DNA of 64,000 nucleotides from Pseudomonadota bacterium (GTDB lineage: Bacteria > Pseudomonadota > Alphaproteobacteria > Rhizobiales > Beijerinckiaceae), in NCBI GenBank assembly GCA_023386155.1, contig JAEWKH010000016.1, positions 1-64,000 of the forward strand, written 5' to 3'. Below the pieces are notes generated by a model. The model was not told the origin of the DNA. It saw only the letters and a program-made list of their open reading frames with translations, and did no database searches. The position numbers were made by a program, and so were the translations under genes. Position 1 is the first letter of the stretch. Every line of letters starts with the position of its first letter. This document shows, piece after piece, positions 17,551 through 26,530 of this stretch.

Positions 17551-17916
17551 ATGACGAACCCATTCGAACCTAAATCTCAGGACAAGCCAGTTTGGCAGCA
17601 GGAGAACGCCTTGGAAGGCACGGGCCTGAACGACGAAAAGCTGGGGAGCGGCAAGAATCTCGACTCGATCCTGCGTATTCCCGTCACCATTCAGGTCGTT
17701 CTGGGCTCCGCCACGATGCCTGTCGCGAATCTGATGAAGCTCGGGCGCGGGGCGATCGTTCCCCTCGATCACAGGGTCGGCGAGCCCGTCGATGTGGTGG
17801 TGAACGGCCGCATCATCGCCCGTGGCGAGGTCGTTGTCGTCGAGGACGACAATTCCCGATTTGGCATCTCGCTGACCGAAATTGTCGGTCCTCCTACCAA
17901 CGATCTTAACGGCTAA
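17551..17916 (+). CDS. fliN: Flagellar motor switch protein FliN
   Basis: The 121-residue protein has a variable N-terminus and a C-terminal SpoA domain: ILRIPVTIQVVLGSATMPVANLMKLGRGAIVPLD, then VDVVVNGRIIARGEVVVV. FliN forms the bottom ring of the switch complex and helps dock the export apparatus. It starts 11 bases after the previous gene, with fliG 14 bases further on. Confidence 0.95.
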   Translation: MTNPFEPKSQDKPVWQQENALEGTGLNDEKLGSGKNLDSILRIPVTIQVVLGSATMPVANLMKLGRGAIVPLDHRVGEPVDVVVNGRIIARGEVVVVEDDNSRFGISLTEIVGPPTNDLNG

Positions 17917-17930
17917 GTTGGTTCCACGGC

Positions 17931-18959
17931 ATGGTCGCTCCTGTTCCCATGAAGGCGAATGGCACGAAGGTCCTGAAGGGGCCCGAGCGCGTCGCAACGC
18001 TACTCTTTGCAATGGGCAAGCCTGCTGCAAGCAGAATCCTCAAGCACTTCAACGAGGAGGAGATTCGTCTCGTCACCAGATCCGCTGCTCAACTCGGCCC
18101 CGTCTCCCCGGCCCAAATCGAGCAGCTGGTTGAGGAATTCGCATCGAACTTCTCCGACGGAGCGGACCTGATCGGTGGTGCGGCCCATATCGAGAAGCTG
18201 CTGACGGGCGTCTTGAGCCCGGAGCAGATCGCCAGCATCATGAACGAGGTTGTCGGGAACGCCAACAGAAGCATTTGGGAGCGCATATCGACCGTCAGCG
18301 AGAGCGCAATTGCATCTTACCTTATGAAGGAGCATCCGCAGACGGCGGCCTTGATTCTGTCGAAGGTGAAGCCCTCCTGCGCGGCGAAAGTCATGACGCA
18401 GTTGCCGCAGCCACTGCGTAACAATCTCATGCGGCGCATGTTGAGCATGAAGCCTATCGTCGATGAGACGATGAAGAACATTGAGAAGACCCTTCATGAA
18501 GATTTCATGGCGAACTTCTCGAAAAATGCTGGCTCCGACACCCACGCCAAGATCGCCGACATCATCAATAAGATGGAACGGGATCACATGGAGGATGTTC
18601 TGACGAGCCTCTCGACGGTCCGCCCGAAATCTGCGGAAATTCTGAGAGGCCTGCTCTTCACCTTCGACGATATCGTGAAGCTGGCGCCCAGAGATCGTAC
18701 GACCCTCTTCGATCAGGTCACGCCGGATCGTGTCGTTCTGGCTCTGAAGGGCACGAGCGACGAGTTCCGCAAGGTCGTTCTCTCTGCCCTTTCCGCGCGT
18801 GTCCGCCGCATGATCGAGCACGAGCTCAACAGCAAGGAGCCATCCGCTCACCGCGACATCGCAGAGGCCAGGAGAACCATTACGGACCTCGCTCTGGAAA
18901 TGGCCGGTCGAGGAGAGATCGTCATCAATTCGGAAACCGAGGACGAAGCCTACTTCTAG
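17931..18959 (+). CDS. fliG: Flagellar motor switch protein FliG
   Basis: A 342-residue protein with FliG N, middle and C domains: GPERVATLLFAMGK near residue 17, the middle-domain EHPQTAALILSKVKP, and the C-terminal torque region LFTFDDIVKLAPRDRTTLFDQV. It binds FliF through its N-domain and MotA through C-terminal charged residues. An alternative start at MKANG, six residues in, is possible. A repeat element follows at 19039. Confidence 0.96.
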   Translation: MVAPVPMKANGTKVLKGPERVATLLFAMGKPAASRILKHFNEEEIRLVTRSAAQLGPVSPAQIEQLVEEFASNFSDGADLIGGAAHIEKLLTGVLSPEQIASIMNEVVGNANRSIWERISTVSESAIASYLMKEHPQTAALILSKVKPSCAAKVMTQLPQPLRNNLMRRMLSMKPIVDETMKNIEKTLHEDFMANFSKNAGSDTHAKIADIINKMERDHMEDVLTSLSTVRPKSAEILRGLLFTFDDIVKLAPRDRTTLFDQVTPDRVVLALKGTSDEFRKVVLSALSARVRRMIEHELNSKEPSAHRDIAEARRTITDLALEMAGRGEIVINSETEDEAYF

Positions 18960-19038
18960 TGCATCACGTCGGATCAACGGTCCGGTGCAGCCACACCGGA
19001 CCATGCTCTGAGCGTTATGCCACACCAGCCCCAGAAAT

Positions 19039-19092
19039 GAGCATCGGATCGAACTCCAGAAGCCGGATCCGCCTTGATCCCGATGCTCTAGC
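19039..19092. repeat. Stem-loop repeat family member between fliG and flhB
   Basis: GAGCATCGGATC and GATCCCGATGCTC arms face each other around a 25-base middle with a GGATCC word. The arms match the GCATCGG/CCGATGC arms of repeats at 50380 and 59631. The wider gap 18960-19107 also holds GGTCCGGTG...CACCGGACC, a second inverted repeat at about 18980-19003. No gene is visible in the gap. Confidence 0.55.
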
Positions 19093-19107
19093 AGCCGAAT
19101 CCCGGAT

Positions 19108-20172
19108 ATGTCTGACACGGACGACAAGGACAGCAAAACAGAAGCGCCTTCCGAAAAGAAGATTCGGGATGCTCTCGAGAAGGGGAACATCCCCTTCTCG
19201 AGAGAAGCGCCCATGTTCGCTTCGATCCTGGCCATCCTTCTCGTCCTGGCATTTGCAACGCGCGGCACCACGAGGACCCTGACCGAGAAGCTCTCCCTCT
19301 TTATCAATCGTCCTCAGGATTTTCGCCTGGATTCCGGCGCGGATGCAGCCGCCCTGCTCCATGCCGTAGCCCTTGAAGCCGGACAGTTCCTCATTCCGAT
19401 CGTGGTTATTCTGGCAAGTTGCAGCCTGGCTGCATCGATATTGCAGAATGTTCCGTCCGTCGCCTCCGAGCGCATCAGGCCTCAATGGAACAGAATTTCC
19501 CCAGTGAGCGGCTGGAAGCGAATCTTCGGCGTCCAAGGGTTAGTGGAATTTTCAAAGTCGTTGTTCAAGTTTGCAACAATGACGCTCGTCAGCCTCCTGC
19601 TGCTCAGGTCGGAGCAATACAAGGTTCTGAATGCCATGATCACCGATCCCTCCCTGCTTCCGGAGCTGATGCTGACCATGGCAATGCGTCTCGTCTCCGC
19701 CATTGCCATCGCGACAATCGTTCTCGTTGCCGCGGATCTGCTCTGGGCACGCTTCAAATGGCACAGCGATCTGAAGATGACAAAGCAGGAGGTTAAGGAC
19801 GAGTATAAGCAAATCGAGGGCGATCCAATGGTCAAGGCGCGGATGCGCTCCTTGGCTCAGGATCGAAGCCGCAAGCGCATGCTGGCTGCGGTGCCCAAGG
19901 CGACCTTCGTGATAGCCAATCCAACCCATTATGCCATCGCCATGCGCTACGAGCGCAGCGAGGCGAACGCTCCTATTGTGGTTGCGAAGGGCAAGGATCT
20001 TATCGCGTTGAAGATTCGCGAGATCGCCGAGAAAAGTGGCATCCCCGTCATCGAAGACAAGCCTCTCGCAAGGTCCATGTACGATCATGTGGAAGTCGAC
20101 CGGATGATTCCTCCCGACTTCTACAAGGCCGTCGCTCAGATCCTGTTCTACATCCTCACGAGGTCTAAATGA
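19108..20172 (+). CDS. flhB: Flagellar export switch protein FlhB
   Basis: A 354-residue protein with four membrane segments and a cytoplasmic domain carrying the self-cleavage site NPTH at residues 271-274. It starts MSDTDDKDSKTEAPSEKKI, the usual hydrophilic head. Cleavage of FlhB together with FliK switches export from hook to filament subunits. It is split from fliG by a repeat-bearing gap, so it may be read through or have its own promoter. Confidence 0.96.
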   Translation: MSDTDDKDSKTEAPSEKKIRDALEKGNIPFSREAPMFASILAILLVLAFATRGTTRTLTEKLSLFINRPQDFRLDSGADAAALLHAVALEAGQFLIPIVVILASCSLAASILQNVPSVASERIRPQWNRISPVSGWKRIFGVQGLVEFSKSLFKFATMTLVSLLLLRSEQYKVLNAMITDPSLLPELMLTMAMRLVSAIAIATIVLVAADLLWARFKWHSDLKMTKQEVKDEYKQIEGDPMVKARMRSLAQDRSRKRMLAAVPKATFVIANPTHYAIAMRYERSEANAPIVVAKGKDLIALKIREIAEKSGIPVIEDKPLARSMYDHVEVDRMIPPDFYKAVAQILFYILTRSK

Positions 20173-20672
20173 GAAGCCTTCGCGCCGTCGAAGTAGCTGC
20201 CCCATTGAGAGAGCAATGGGATATTCAAGTTTTCGAAGAAGTACTGGCTTGCAATATCAAGGATGTCATTGCCGATTTCTGCCTTACGGACGCTGAGATT
20301 ATCCGCTTCTACGCGGACAACCAGTTACACGGCAACATGGACGAGATGGTAACCTCGTCAGCCGAACTATACTTCAAGGGAGAGACGTTATCGTACGGGC
20401 GCTTCGCCCGTGTCAGCCCCGGGCAGGAAGATACCTCCTGCATCGTCCTCGACATGGAATTTATGCACGATTCCGTCACGGTCTTCTTTCAGCTCATCTT
20501 CGGAAAAAGCTACATTGGCGTTAAAATCAGCGAAGTCCTTCTGGACGCGACATTCCGGAGAACGGATTTCAGTCCGGCTTCCTTCGAGCGGATACTCTCA
20601 TCTGCACGCCTGCGTCCGCTGCCGGCCCGATTCAAATCGTCCTACTACCTTGCCGGGTCCATGCGCCATTGA
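20169..20672 (+). CDS. Unknown protein translationally coupled to flhB
   Basis: A 167-residue soluble protein whose ATG overlaps the flhB stop by four bases, which is good evidence for expression with flhB. It is acidic in its first half and has a hydrophobic stretch VTVFFQLIF in the middle, with no signal peptide. I recognise no motif. Base use is less GC-rich than flhB over the first 200 bases. Confidence 0.6.
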   Translation: MRSLRAVEVAAPLREQWDIQVFEEVLACNIKDVIADFCLTDAEIIRFYADNQLHGNMDEMVTSSAELYFKGETLSYGRFARVSPGQEDTSCIVLDMEFMHDSVTVFFQLIFGKSYIGVKISEVLLDATFRRTDFSPASFERILSSARLRPLPARFKSSYYLAGSMRH

Positions 20673-20697
20673 GCGCAACCGATCACCGTCCAGTCCG

Positions 20698-21405
20698 ATG
20701 CAACGCAAGCTCCTTACAATAGCGACCCTGATGGCGGCGGCAGGCACGATGTCCGGCTGCAATTCGACCGGTGCCCAATACGTTCAGGGTCCCTGGGGAT
20801 CAGGCTACGCTCGCAAGACATACCCGGAATATGCCGCCCCGTGGGGACGGATCCCTTATGGCTCGTCTCAATATGTGGTCGGTGAAACGACTGCCGTTCC
20901 GATCGATATGATCGAGGTGGATGTCATGCGCGCCACGAGACCTCGGAATATCATCCTTGAGGCCGACACAGGCCCAGCCCCGGCTGCACAGGAGATCGTC
21001 ACCGTGGCTCCCCCTGAGCCACCCGATCTTGCAGCCGCGCCCGTGGCTGCGCCCGAGCCCCCTCGCGTCGCAGCCCGCGCGGCCCCTGCCGGCGCTCAAG
21101 CAAGCCCTCCGGGCGTTTTCTCGCCGCCTCAACGCGCTTCCTCCTATGCGGGAGCATGGAATGCCAAGGTCGGCGCATCCTCCTGCAAGGTCCAGCTATC
21201 AAGCGTTCCATCTCTCGATCTTTACAAGGCCTCAACGCAGGGCTGCACGCATGAGGCTATGCGAAGTGTGAACGGGTGGAGCTTCCGCGAGAACCAGGTG
21301 ATCCTTTTCTCCCGCGGCCAGCTGGTTGCCCGCCTGTCGGGTGCGGAAGCCGCGCTTGCTGGAAGACTGAACGGTTCCGGCTCCGAAATCAGCCTGTCGC
21401 GATAA
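20698..21405 (+). CDS. Omp19-like lipoprotein with AprI/Inh protease-inhibitor domain
   Basis: The 235-residue protein begins with a lipoprotein signal (ATLMAAAGTMSGC, Cys near residue 20), followed by a Pro/Ala-rich linker (about 100-145) and a C-terminal domain AGAWNAKVGASSCKVQLSS with a second Cys in STQGC and a final ITLSR-like ISLSR. That arrangement is known from Brucella Omp19 and bacterial metalloprotease inhibitors (AprI/Inh). It probably sits in the outer membrane. Its link to flagella is positional only. Confidence 0.75.
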   Translation: MQRKLLTIATLMAAAGTMSGCNSTGAQYVQGPWGSGYARKTYPEYAAPWGRIPYGSSQYVVGETTAVPIDMIEVDVMRATRPRNIILEADTGPAPAAQEIVTVAPPEPPDLAAAPVAAPEPPRVAARAAPAGAQASPPGVFSPPQRASSYAGAWNAKVGASSCKVQLSSVPSLDLYKASTQGCTHEAMRSVNGWSFRENQVILFSRGQLVARLSGAEAALAGRLNGSGSEISLSR

Positions 21406-21416
21406 GCGACGGAACT

Positions 21417-22103
21417 TCAACCGTCCGACGCTGTCTGGCCTCGGCTCAGACCTGGAGCATCCGCGCAAAAGGTCCGGGCCGCCGGAGTCCATTGGCCGAA
21501 CCCGGTCGCGACCATGTTGGCGATCACGCGGCAGACATATCGCTTTTGTGCCGGATCATTGTTCGGGCCCGCATGATAACGGGCGACAGCCATCGTCCAG
21601 GTCTCGTGCCGTGTCTTGAGCTCGCGCAGGAAACGCGCGGCGTATTCCACATTGGCCCGCGGATTCAGCATGCTTTCCAGGGACGGGAAATTCTCGCGAT
21701 GATAGAGATGGTTGATCTGCATGCAACCCAGATCGATGAGTCTCGCGCCGCTTCTGCTGGCTTCCTCGAAGCGCCCGATAGCTTCGGCCGCGCTGTTCGA
21801 GAACACGGCCTTTCCCTCGACATTCATGGCGTAAGGCTGCAGGCTTCCGCGTCGCCCCGTTTCGGTCAGGCCCACAGAATAGAGCATGCCCAGCGGCACT
21901 CCATACTTGGATGAAGCCCGCATCATTTCCCGTTCGCACAGGCCTGCGGCAGATTGTGCCGCAGCCGGGATCGTGAAGCATGCGTTAAAGGTAGACCCCG
22001 CCAGTGCGGCTGCCACCAGGAAGCGAAGTGTCGTTCCTGTCCTTGTGAAACTCCCGCCCGTCCCTTTCGTTGCGCTCGCCTTGATGGCGGGAAGAGCTTC
22101 CAT
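21417..22103 (-). CDS. Lytic transglycosylase, candidate flagellar SltF-type enzyme
   Basis: The 228-residue protein has a signal peptide (LRFLVAAALAG ... IPAAAQ, about 27-50) and an SLT domain with the catalytic Glu of VGLTETG, then GCMQINHLYH and AVARYHAG. It cuts peptidoglycan in the periplasm. As the last gene of the fliF-fliH-motB-motC-fliK operon, and with a FlgJ lacking a muramidase domain, it is a good candidate for the rod-penetration enzyme (as SltF in Rhodobacter). The start is uncertain: 22103 overlaps fliK by 119 bases; 22181 is also possible. Confidence 0.75.
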   Translation of the reverse strand: MEALPAIKASATKGTGGSFTRTGTTLRFLVAAALAGSTFNACFTIPAAAQSAAGLCEREMMRASSKYGVPLGMLYSVGLTETGRRGSLQPYAMNVEGKAVFSNSAAEAIGRFEEASRSGARLIDLGCMQINHLYHRENFPSLESMLNPRANVEYAARFLRELKTRHETWTMAVARYHAGPNNDPAQKRYVCRVIANMVATGFGQWTPAARTFCADAPGLSRGQTASDG

Positions 22104-23382
22104 GGCCAGCGGCGCCCTGATCGAACGATTGGCCCTGCGTCTGAGACCCTTGCGGAGGGCGATGGAAGGAAGAACGATCATGGGAGGCAGCTTCAGAGGA
22201 TTGTATGTTGATGACGTCCGGGCGGTAGCCGGAGCCCCGGAGGAGATTGGACAGTTTCTCCGCATCATTGCGCAGAAGTTCGGCAGTCTCCTCGTTCTGC
22301 GCCTGAATTTCCATTTCAATGCCATCGCCGGCAAGTCTCATTCGGATCGTCACAAGGCCGAGCTCCGCCGGCTTCAGCTGAAGATCGAGAACTCTGAGAA
22401 CGCTAGCGGACGCCCTCGCGGTTGCGGCCCGGTTCAGGTCGGTGTGCTGGAAGGATGAATGCTGAGCGTCCGATGTCCCTTTGACGTCCTCGATTACGGC
22501 GCTGGCGATATGCTGGAGCGTGGAAGGCGGGAGAGAAGCGGCATCGGACTTCGGGCCATTGAGCGCTGATTGCTTAGGCATCTCGGCTTGGTCGGACATT
22601 CGAGCCGAAGAAGCGCCCTTTACGATTGCCTGCTCCTCACTGCCTCTCGCGTTCTCCGCCTTGGCAGCTAGATCGGCCTGCGCTTTGACGAGCCCAACGC
22701 CTGCACTCGCCTGCTGATCTCTCAACTCAATAGGCTTGTGCTTTCCGGCGGCCATGTTCTCCATGACCGGCTCGACCTGTGCATCGGGATCCGATGCGCC
22801 CGGCTCGGAGGCGATGCCGCTCACCCCTTCGATGATCGGCTTGAAGTGTGTTTCCTGGTTCTGGACCGATACGGCAAGCCTCGACCCCAGGCCCGAATGC
22901 GCCGGATCCGGCGTGTCTCCATCCTGCTGCGACATGGACAGATATCCAGACGCGAGCGCCATGCCCGCCTGCCCTGCATCGGCAGCGGGCCCGTTGCCGG
23001 TTTGGGCCAGAATGCGAGGAATCATATTCTCAAGAAACGAGAAGGCAGGGCTTCCGGATGGGAGAGCTGACATCCCCGCGGCAGCGTCGCTCACAGGCAC
23101 GTCCGGCAGAAGAGCCTGAAGTGGGTCTGCACCGGTGGCGTTCGGCTTCGAGTCGATCTTGTCCGCTTCAATGCCTGGAGCGTTTGCCCCCAGCTGCAAC
23201 ACGTCCATGCTCCCCTTCTGCGCCTTTCCCGAGAAATCATCCAGGAAGGAACCGAAGTCCGACGACTTGCTGCTGCCGGCATTCTCCTGAGCGCCGGAAG
23301 TCATGGGAGCGTTGCGTGCCTGGGCGTCGGCCAGCTTTGGCGCCTGAGGAAGAAGATCTAATCGGCTCATCGGCTTGTACAT
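21985..23382 (-). CDS. fliK: Hook-length control protein FliK (MotD)
   Basis: The 465-residue protein is low-complexity (Ala, Ser, Gly, Asp) over the first 340 residues and ends in the conserved Flg_hook domain, seen in LDLQLKPAELGLVTIRMRL and the region that follows. It is the molecular ruler that triggers the FlhB switch. The position after motB and motC matches Sinorhizobium motD, since recognised as fliK. MSRLD, four residues in, is an alternative start. The 3' end is read in a second frame by the transglycosylase gene. Confidence 0.88.
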   Translation of the reverse strand: MYKPMSRLDLLPQAPKLADAQARNAPMTSGAQENAGSSKSSDFGSFLDDFSGKAQKGSMDVLQLGANAPGIEADKIDSKPNATGADPLQALLPDVPVSDAAAGMSALPSGSPAFSFLENMIPRILAQTGNGPAADAGQAGMALASGYLSMSQQDGDTPDPAHSGLGSRLAVSVQNQETHFKPIIEGVSGIASEPGASDPDAQVEPVMENMAAGKHKPIELRDQQASAGVGLVKAQADLAAKAENARGSEEQAIVKGASSARMSDQAEMPKQSALNGPKSDAASLPPSTLQHIASAVIEDVKGTSDAQHSSFQHTDLNRAATARASASVLRVLDLQLKPAELGLVTIRMRLAGDGIEMEIQAQNEETAELLRNDAEKLSNLLRGSGYRPDVINIQSSEAASHDRSSFHRPPQGSQTQGQSFDQGAAGHGSSSRHQGERNERDGREFHKDRNDTSLPGGSRTGGVYL

Positions 23383-23384
23383 GC

Positions 23385-24650
23385 CTAATTCTTGATCAGC
23401 TTGTCGACGCGGCTTAAGGCGTCACGCGCCTTGGATAGCGTCTCAAGCTGTTCCAGCCCTTGCACCGGCGCAGGAATGTCCATCGATTGTCCGGCTGCGG
23501 CCTTGGTTACCTTCAGTTCCGGTTGAGAGACCTGCTGGGCTTGGATGTCTGGGGGCTTACGTATTTGCTTCGCAACCGCGAGGGCGGAATCCAGCAATTC
23601 CAGGTCGCTCGCAGCAAGAAGGGAGCGATCAAGGTTGCGAAGACCGTCGGCAGCATCATCGATCGCCTCAGGCGACGTAACGAGGGAGGCCGCGCGATAG
23701 AGCCTTGCTCTTGCTTCACTCACCTTGTCCGACCCCACCAGCTCCTGAGCCTTGCCTGCCAGCAGCAGGGCCGAAGTGGTGAATCCCTGCTCGATCGAGG
23801 ACCGTGCAGCCAAGAGGTAAAGGTCGCGCCTCGCCTCCGGCTCGAGCTCGAGCATCATCGTCACGGCACCGTCGAAGCGTGAGGATTCCTTCCCGAAATC
23901 GATTCGCGTCATGGCCGAGGCTAGGCGCTGGCGGAAGTTGCCGGCGTAGATCGAATGGCGATAGCGCCTCAGGTACTTGGTGGCCAGTGACTGGAACTTC
24001 TCCATATTGTTGGTCTGGCTCGCCACGAATACCTGTCTGCGCAAGGCCGCCTCTTCAAGGAGCGTACCAGGCGCCTGAAGCCGGACGAAATCCAGCAGTT
24101 CGTCGGACTTGGCGGCATTCTTCCGCACGACGAGAGCCGATTGGACCAAGGCCAGCTGTGCTCCCAGGGTAGGAGTAAAGGATCGCGGATCGAGTGAACC
24201 CAGGGAGCCCTGTGCCGCCTCCTCCCTTCCCTCGACGTAAGCAAGCGCCCCTTCAATCAAGGGGCGATCGCTCTCCGTGACGACCAGGGAGCCCAGCTCA
24301 AGAAGCTTTCTCAGGATGCCCGGATTGCCACCGCTGAGAACGAAGGAGACCGCAGCTTGGACATTCTTGCTTGTCTGCCACGTCTCCGGCTCCATGCTCA
24401 TGAACCTGTCGTCCAGGATACCCAGCAGACCGCGCTGCCCGAGATGGGCCTCGGTCGAGCCGATCGCAATCTGATCCTGCATCAGATGGAGTGTCCGCAC
24501 GAGTTGCACCGGATCAGGACCCGTTGCGGATGGCTTCGGCTGCTCCACAGGCGCCCCGGAAGGTGCCGCACCCTCGGCCATCGCCGGCCCTGCGAGGAGG
24601 AGCACGGAGACCGCTATGAGAGGCAGAGAAGGACTTCTCATCCTGATCAC
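23385..24650 (-). CDS. motC: Periplasmic motility protein MotC
   Basis: A 421-residue protein with a clear signal peptide (LPLIAVSVLLLAGPAMA), an N-terminal region with PVQLVRTLHLMQDQIAIG, and helical repeats. MotC in Sinorhizobium binds the periplasmic part of MotB and is needed for rotation; it requires the chaperone MotE (30322). It overlaps motB by ATGA. Its presence is a rhizobial trait. Confidence 0.9.
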   Translation of the reverse strand: MIRMRSPSLPLIAVSVLLLAGPAMAEGAAPSGAPVEQPKPSATGPDPVQLVRTLHLMQDQIAIGSTEAHLGQRGLLGILDDRFMSMEPETWQTSKNVQAAVSFVLSGGNPGILRKLLELGSLVVTESDRPLIEGALAYVEGREEAAQGSLGSLDPRSFTPTLGAQLALVQSALVVRKNAAKSDELLDFVRLQAPGTLLEEAALRRQVFVASQTNNMEKFQSLATKYLRRYRHSIYAGNFRQRLASAMTRIDFGKESSRFDGAVTMMLELEPEARRDLYLLAARSSIEQGFTTSALLLAGKAQELVGSDKVSEARARLYRAASLVTSPEAIDDAADGLRNLDRSLLAASDLELLDSALAVAKQIRKPPDIQAQQVSQPELKVTKAAAGQSMDIPAPVQGLEQLETLSKARDALSRVDKLIKN

Positions 24651-25879
24651 TCCTGCAGAAGGATCTCGACCCGGCGGTTCTGATCCGCATTTGGATCGGA
24701 TGGGATCTTCGGCTCACGATCAGCGTGCCCTTCAACCCTTACGATTCTGCTTTCGTCCAGTCCACCACGGACGAGCATGTACAGCGCCATCTGGGCCCGT
24801 GCATGGGAAAGCCGCCAGTTGTCATAGTTAGGCGATTTGAAGGGACGGGCATCCGTATGGCCGCGGATGACGATCTTGCCCGACCGCGACTGAAGAATTT
24901 TCGCGATCTCGGCCATGGCCTTCACGACCTTCGCATGCGGCTCGGCCGAGCCCACGGCAAACATCGTGAAGTCGAAGTCATCCGTCAGGCTGATCAGGGT
25001 CCCGGATCCGGTCCGACGAACCTCGATATGCGGTTGTGGCGTGACATCCTTCGTCGGCTGAACGGCTTTCATGATTTCGCTCTTCAGCTCCGCCGCCTTC
25101 TGATCTGCAGCCGAGGCTGCGTTCGGGTCGGGATGCAGGGCCTGATCGGCCGGTTCCTGTGATCCGCCGTTCAGTTGCATCTGCGCGTTCCCTTCTGGCA
25201 TCGCCGCCTTGGAGGAACCCTTGTCAGGACGTCCCGTGACGGGGTTCTGACTCAAAGCCGCAACGGCATCCATGACCGCCTTCGACGGTGCCGGCGCCGC
25301 GGTTCCCGGCTTTGAAGGCGTGTCGGTCTTCAATTCGTCAACAGGCGCGACCTGCCAGTACAGGGGATCGAACGGGTCCCTGAAAGCCTCCCCCGCCTTG
25401 AGGCCAGGCACGTCGCTCTCGCCCGGCGTGACATCCGCTCCGAGCGTGTCGTGAGGATTGGCTTCAATCTCATCGGCGATCTTGGCCAGGACGGCATAAG
25501 GATCCTGGAAGAGCGCTCCCTCTTTGAACCGGGGCTTGCGCAGCTGATGGGACTTTCCACCTGTTCCCTCGCCGCTTCCCTTCTCCTTGCCGTCCTTCGT
25601 ACTGTCGGTTTCATTGTCCGGCGGAACATTCTGCGGATCGTCGAGCCCCTTCCTGTTCGGAGTCGACTCAGCCAGTTGAACCGGGTTGAAGTAATTCGCA
25701 ACGCCGTTGCGGGTCTGCTCGTCTGTCAGGCTGATGAGCCACATTACGAGGAAGAACGCCATCATGGCCGTCATGAAATCCGCGTGAGCGATCTTCCAGG
25801 TGCCACCCTTGACGACCTCTTCATCATCGCTGCTCCTACGAACGATGACGATCCCGTGTTTATCTGAACCTTTCATCAC
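24647..25879 (-). CDS. motB: Flagellar stator protein MotB
   Basis: The 410-residue protein has a single membrane helix (FMTAMMAFFLVMWLISL) preceded by the proton-carrying Asp34, a long linker of about 200 residues and a C-terminal OmpA-like peptidoglycan-binding domain (VIRGHTDARPF, RRVEILL). The linker is longer than in enteric MotB, matching the rhizobial form that binds MotC. It follows fliH and overlaps motC. Confidence 0.96.
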   Translation of the reverse strand: MMKGSDKHGIVIVRRSSDDEEVVKGGTWKIAHADFMTAMMAFFLVMWLISLTDEQTRNGVANYFNPVQLAESTPNRKGLDDPQNVPPDNETDSTKDGKEKGSGEGTGGKSHQLRKPRFKEGALFQDPYAVLAKIADEIEANPHDTLGADVTPGESDVPGLKAGEAFRDPFDPLYWQVAPVDELKTDTPSKPGTAAPAPSKAVMDAVAALSQNPVTGRPDKGSSKAAMPEGNAQMQLNGGSQEPADQALHPDPNAASAADQKAAELKSEIMKAVQPTKDVTPQPHIEVRRTGSGTLISLTDDFDFTMFAVGSAEPHAKVVKAMAEIAKILQSRSGKIVIRGHTDARPFKSPNYDNWRLSHARAQMALYMLVRGGLDESRIVRVEGHADREPKIPSDPNADQNRRVEILLQE

Positions 25880-25882
25880 TCA

Positions 25883-26530
25883 TCAGCTTTCTAACGCTTG
25901 GGCCAGTCGAGCCGACCAGAAGCCCAGTTGCGTTTGAGCAATCGTGTCATGCACAACCACGCTGACCTCAATGTGCTCGCCAGCAAGTAACTCGATTGCA
26001 TCCCTGTATTGTCCAAGATGCGATTTCAGTGCCGAGAGCAGATCTTCCGGTCCGGAGATCTTCAATGGAGCGGCATCACGACCGGAAAGGAGCGTCGCCA
26101 GAACATCCTTGAACTCGGCAAGGCTTTGCTGCCGGAATGCTTCCGTTACAAATGGCCTGAGGATATTCTCAGTGCTCTCGGCGAGCGTCGTCTCGATGCG
26201 CTCGATTGCATCCGAAAGCTGGGACGACAACGGCAGGGCCTGCTGCTCCACCCAGAGCGAGCGCTGAACATTCAGATCCTCCAGATGGCGCGCTCTCTCG
26301 GCGGCGATGGCATCCTCCAGCTCCTTGCGAGCAATCTCTCTCTCCTCGGACCTGACTCTTGCCTCTACCGACCTGATGAGTTCCGCCTGGCGATCAACGG
26401 CAGGCTGCTCCGGCTCGGAGGCCGTCTCGGGCGCGATCTTGACGGTGCGCAGGAGGCTTAGTCCCGAAGCATCGCCGGCGATGGGGTTTGAGAAGTCCGC
26501 CAGGAGGCTGGCCAATGTTCCCGACATCAT
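25883..26530 (-). CDS. fliH: FliH-like export apparatus stator
   Basis: This 215-residue protein has a glutamate- and arginine-rich helical middle (about 50-110, ARVRSEEREIARKELED) and a C-terminal domain with EHIEVSVVVHD, in keeping with FliH/YscL, which tethers and inhibits FliI. I start at the ATG overlapping the fliF stop (ATGATG). Identity in this family is weak; the order fliF-fliH-motB supports it. Confidence 0.75.
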   Translation of the reverse strand: MMSGTLASLLADFSNPIAGDASGLSLLRTVKIAPETASEPEQPAVDRQAELIRSVEARVRSEEREIARKELEDAIAAERARHLEDLNVQRSLWVEQQALPLSSQLSDAIERIETTLAESTENILRPFVTEAFRQQSLAEFKDVLATLLSGRDAAPLKISGPEDLLSALKSHLGQYRDAIELLAGEHIEVSVVVHDTIAQTQLGFWSARLAQALES

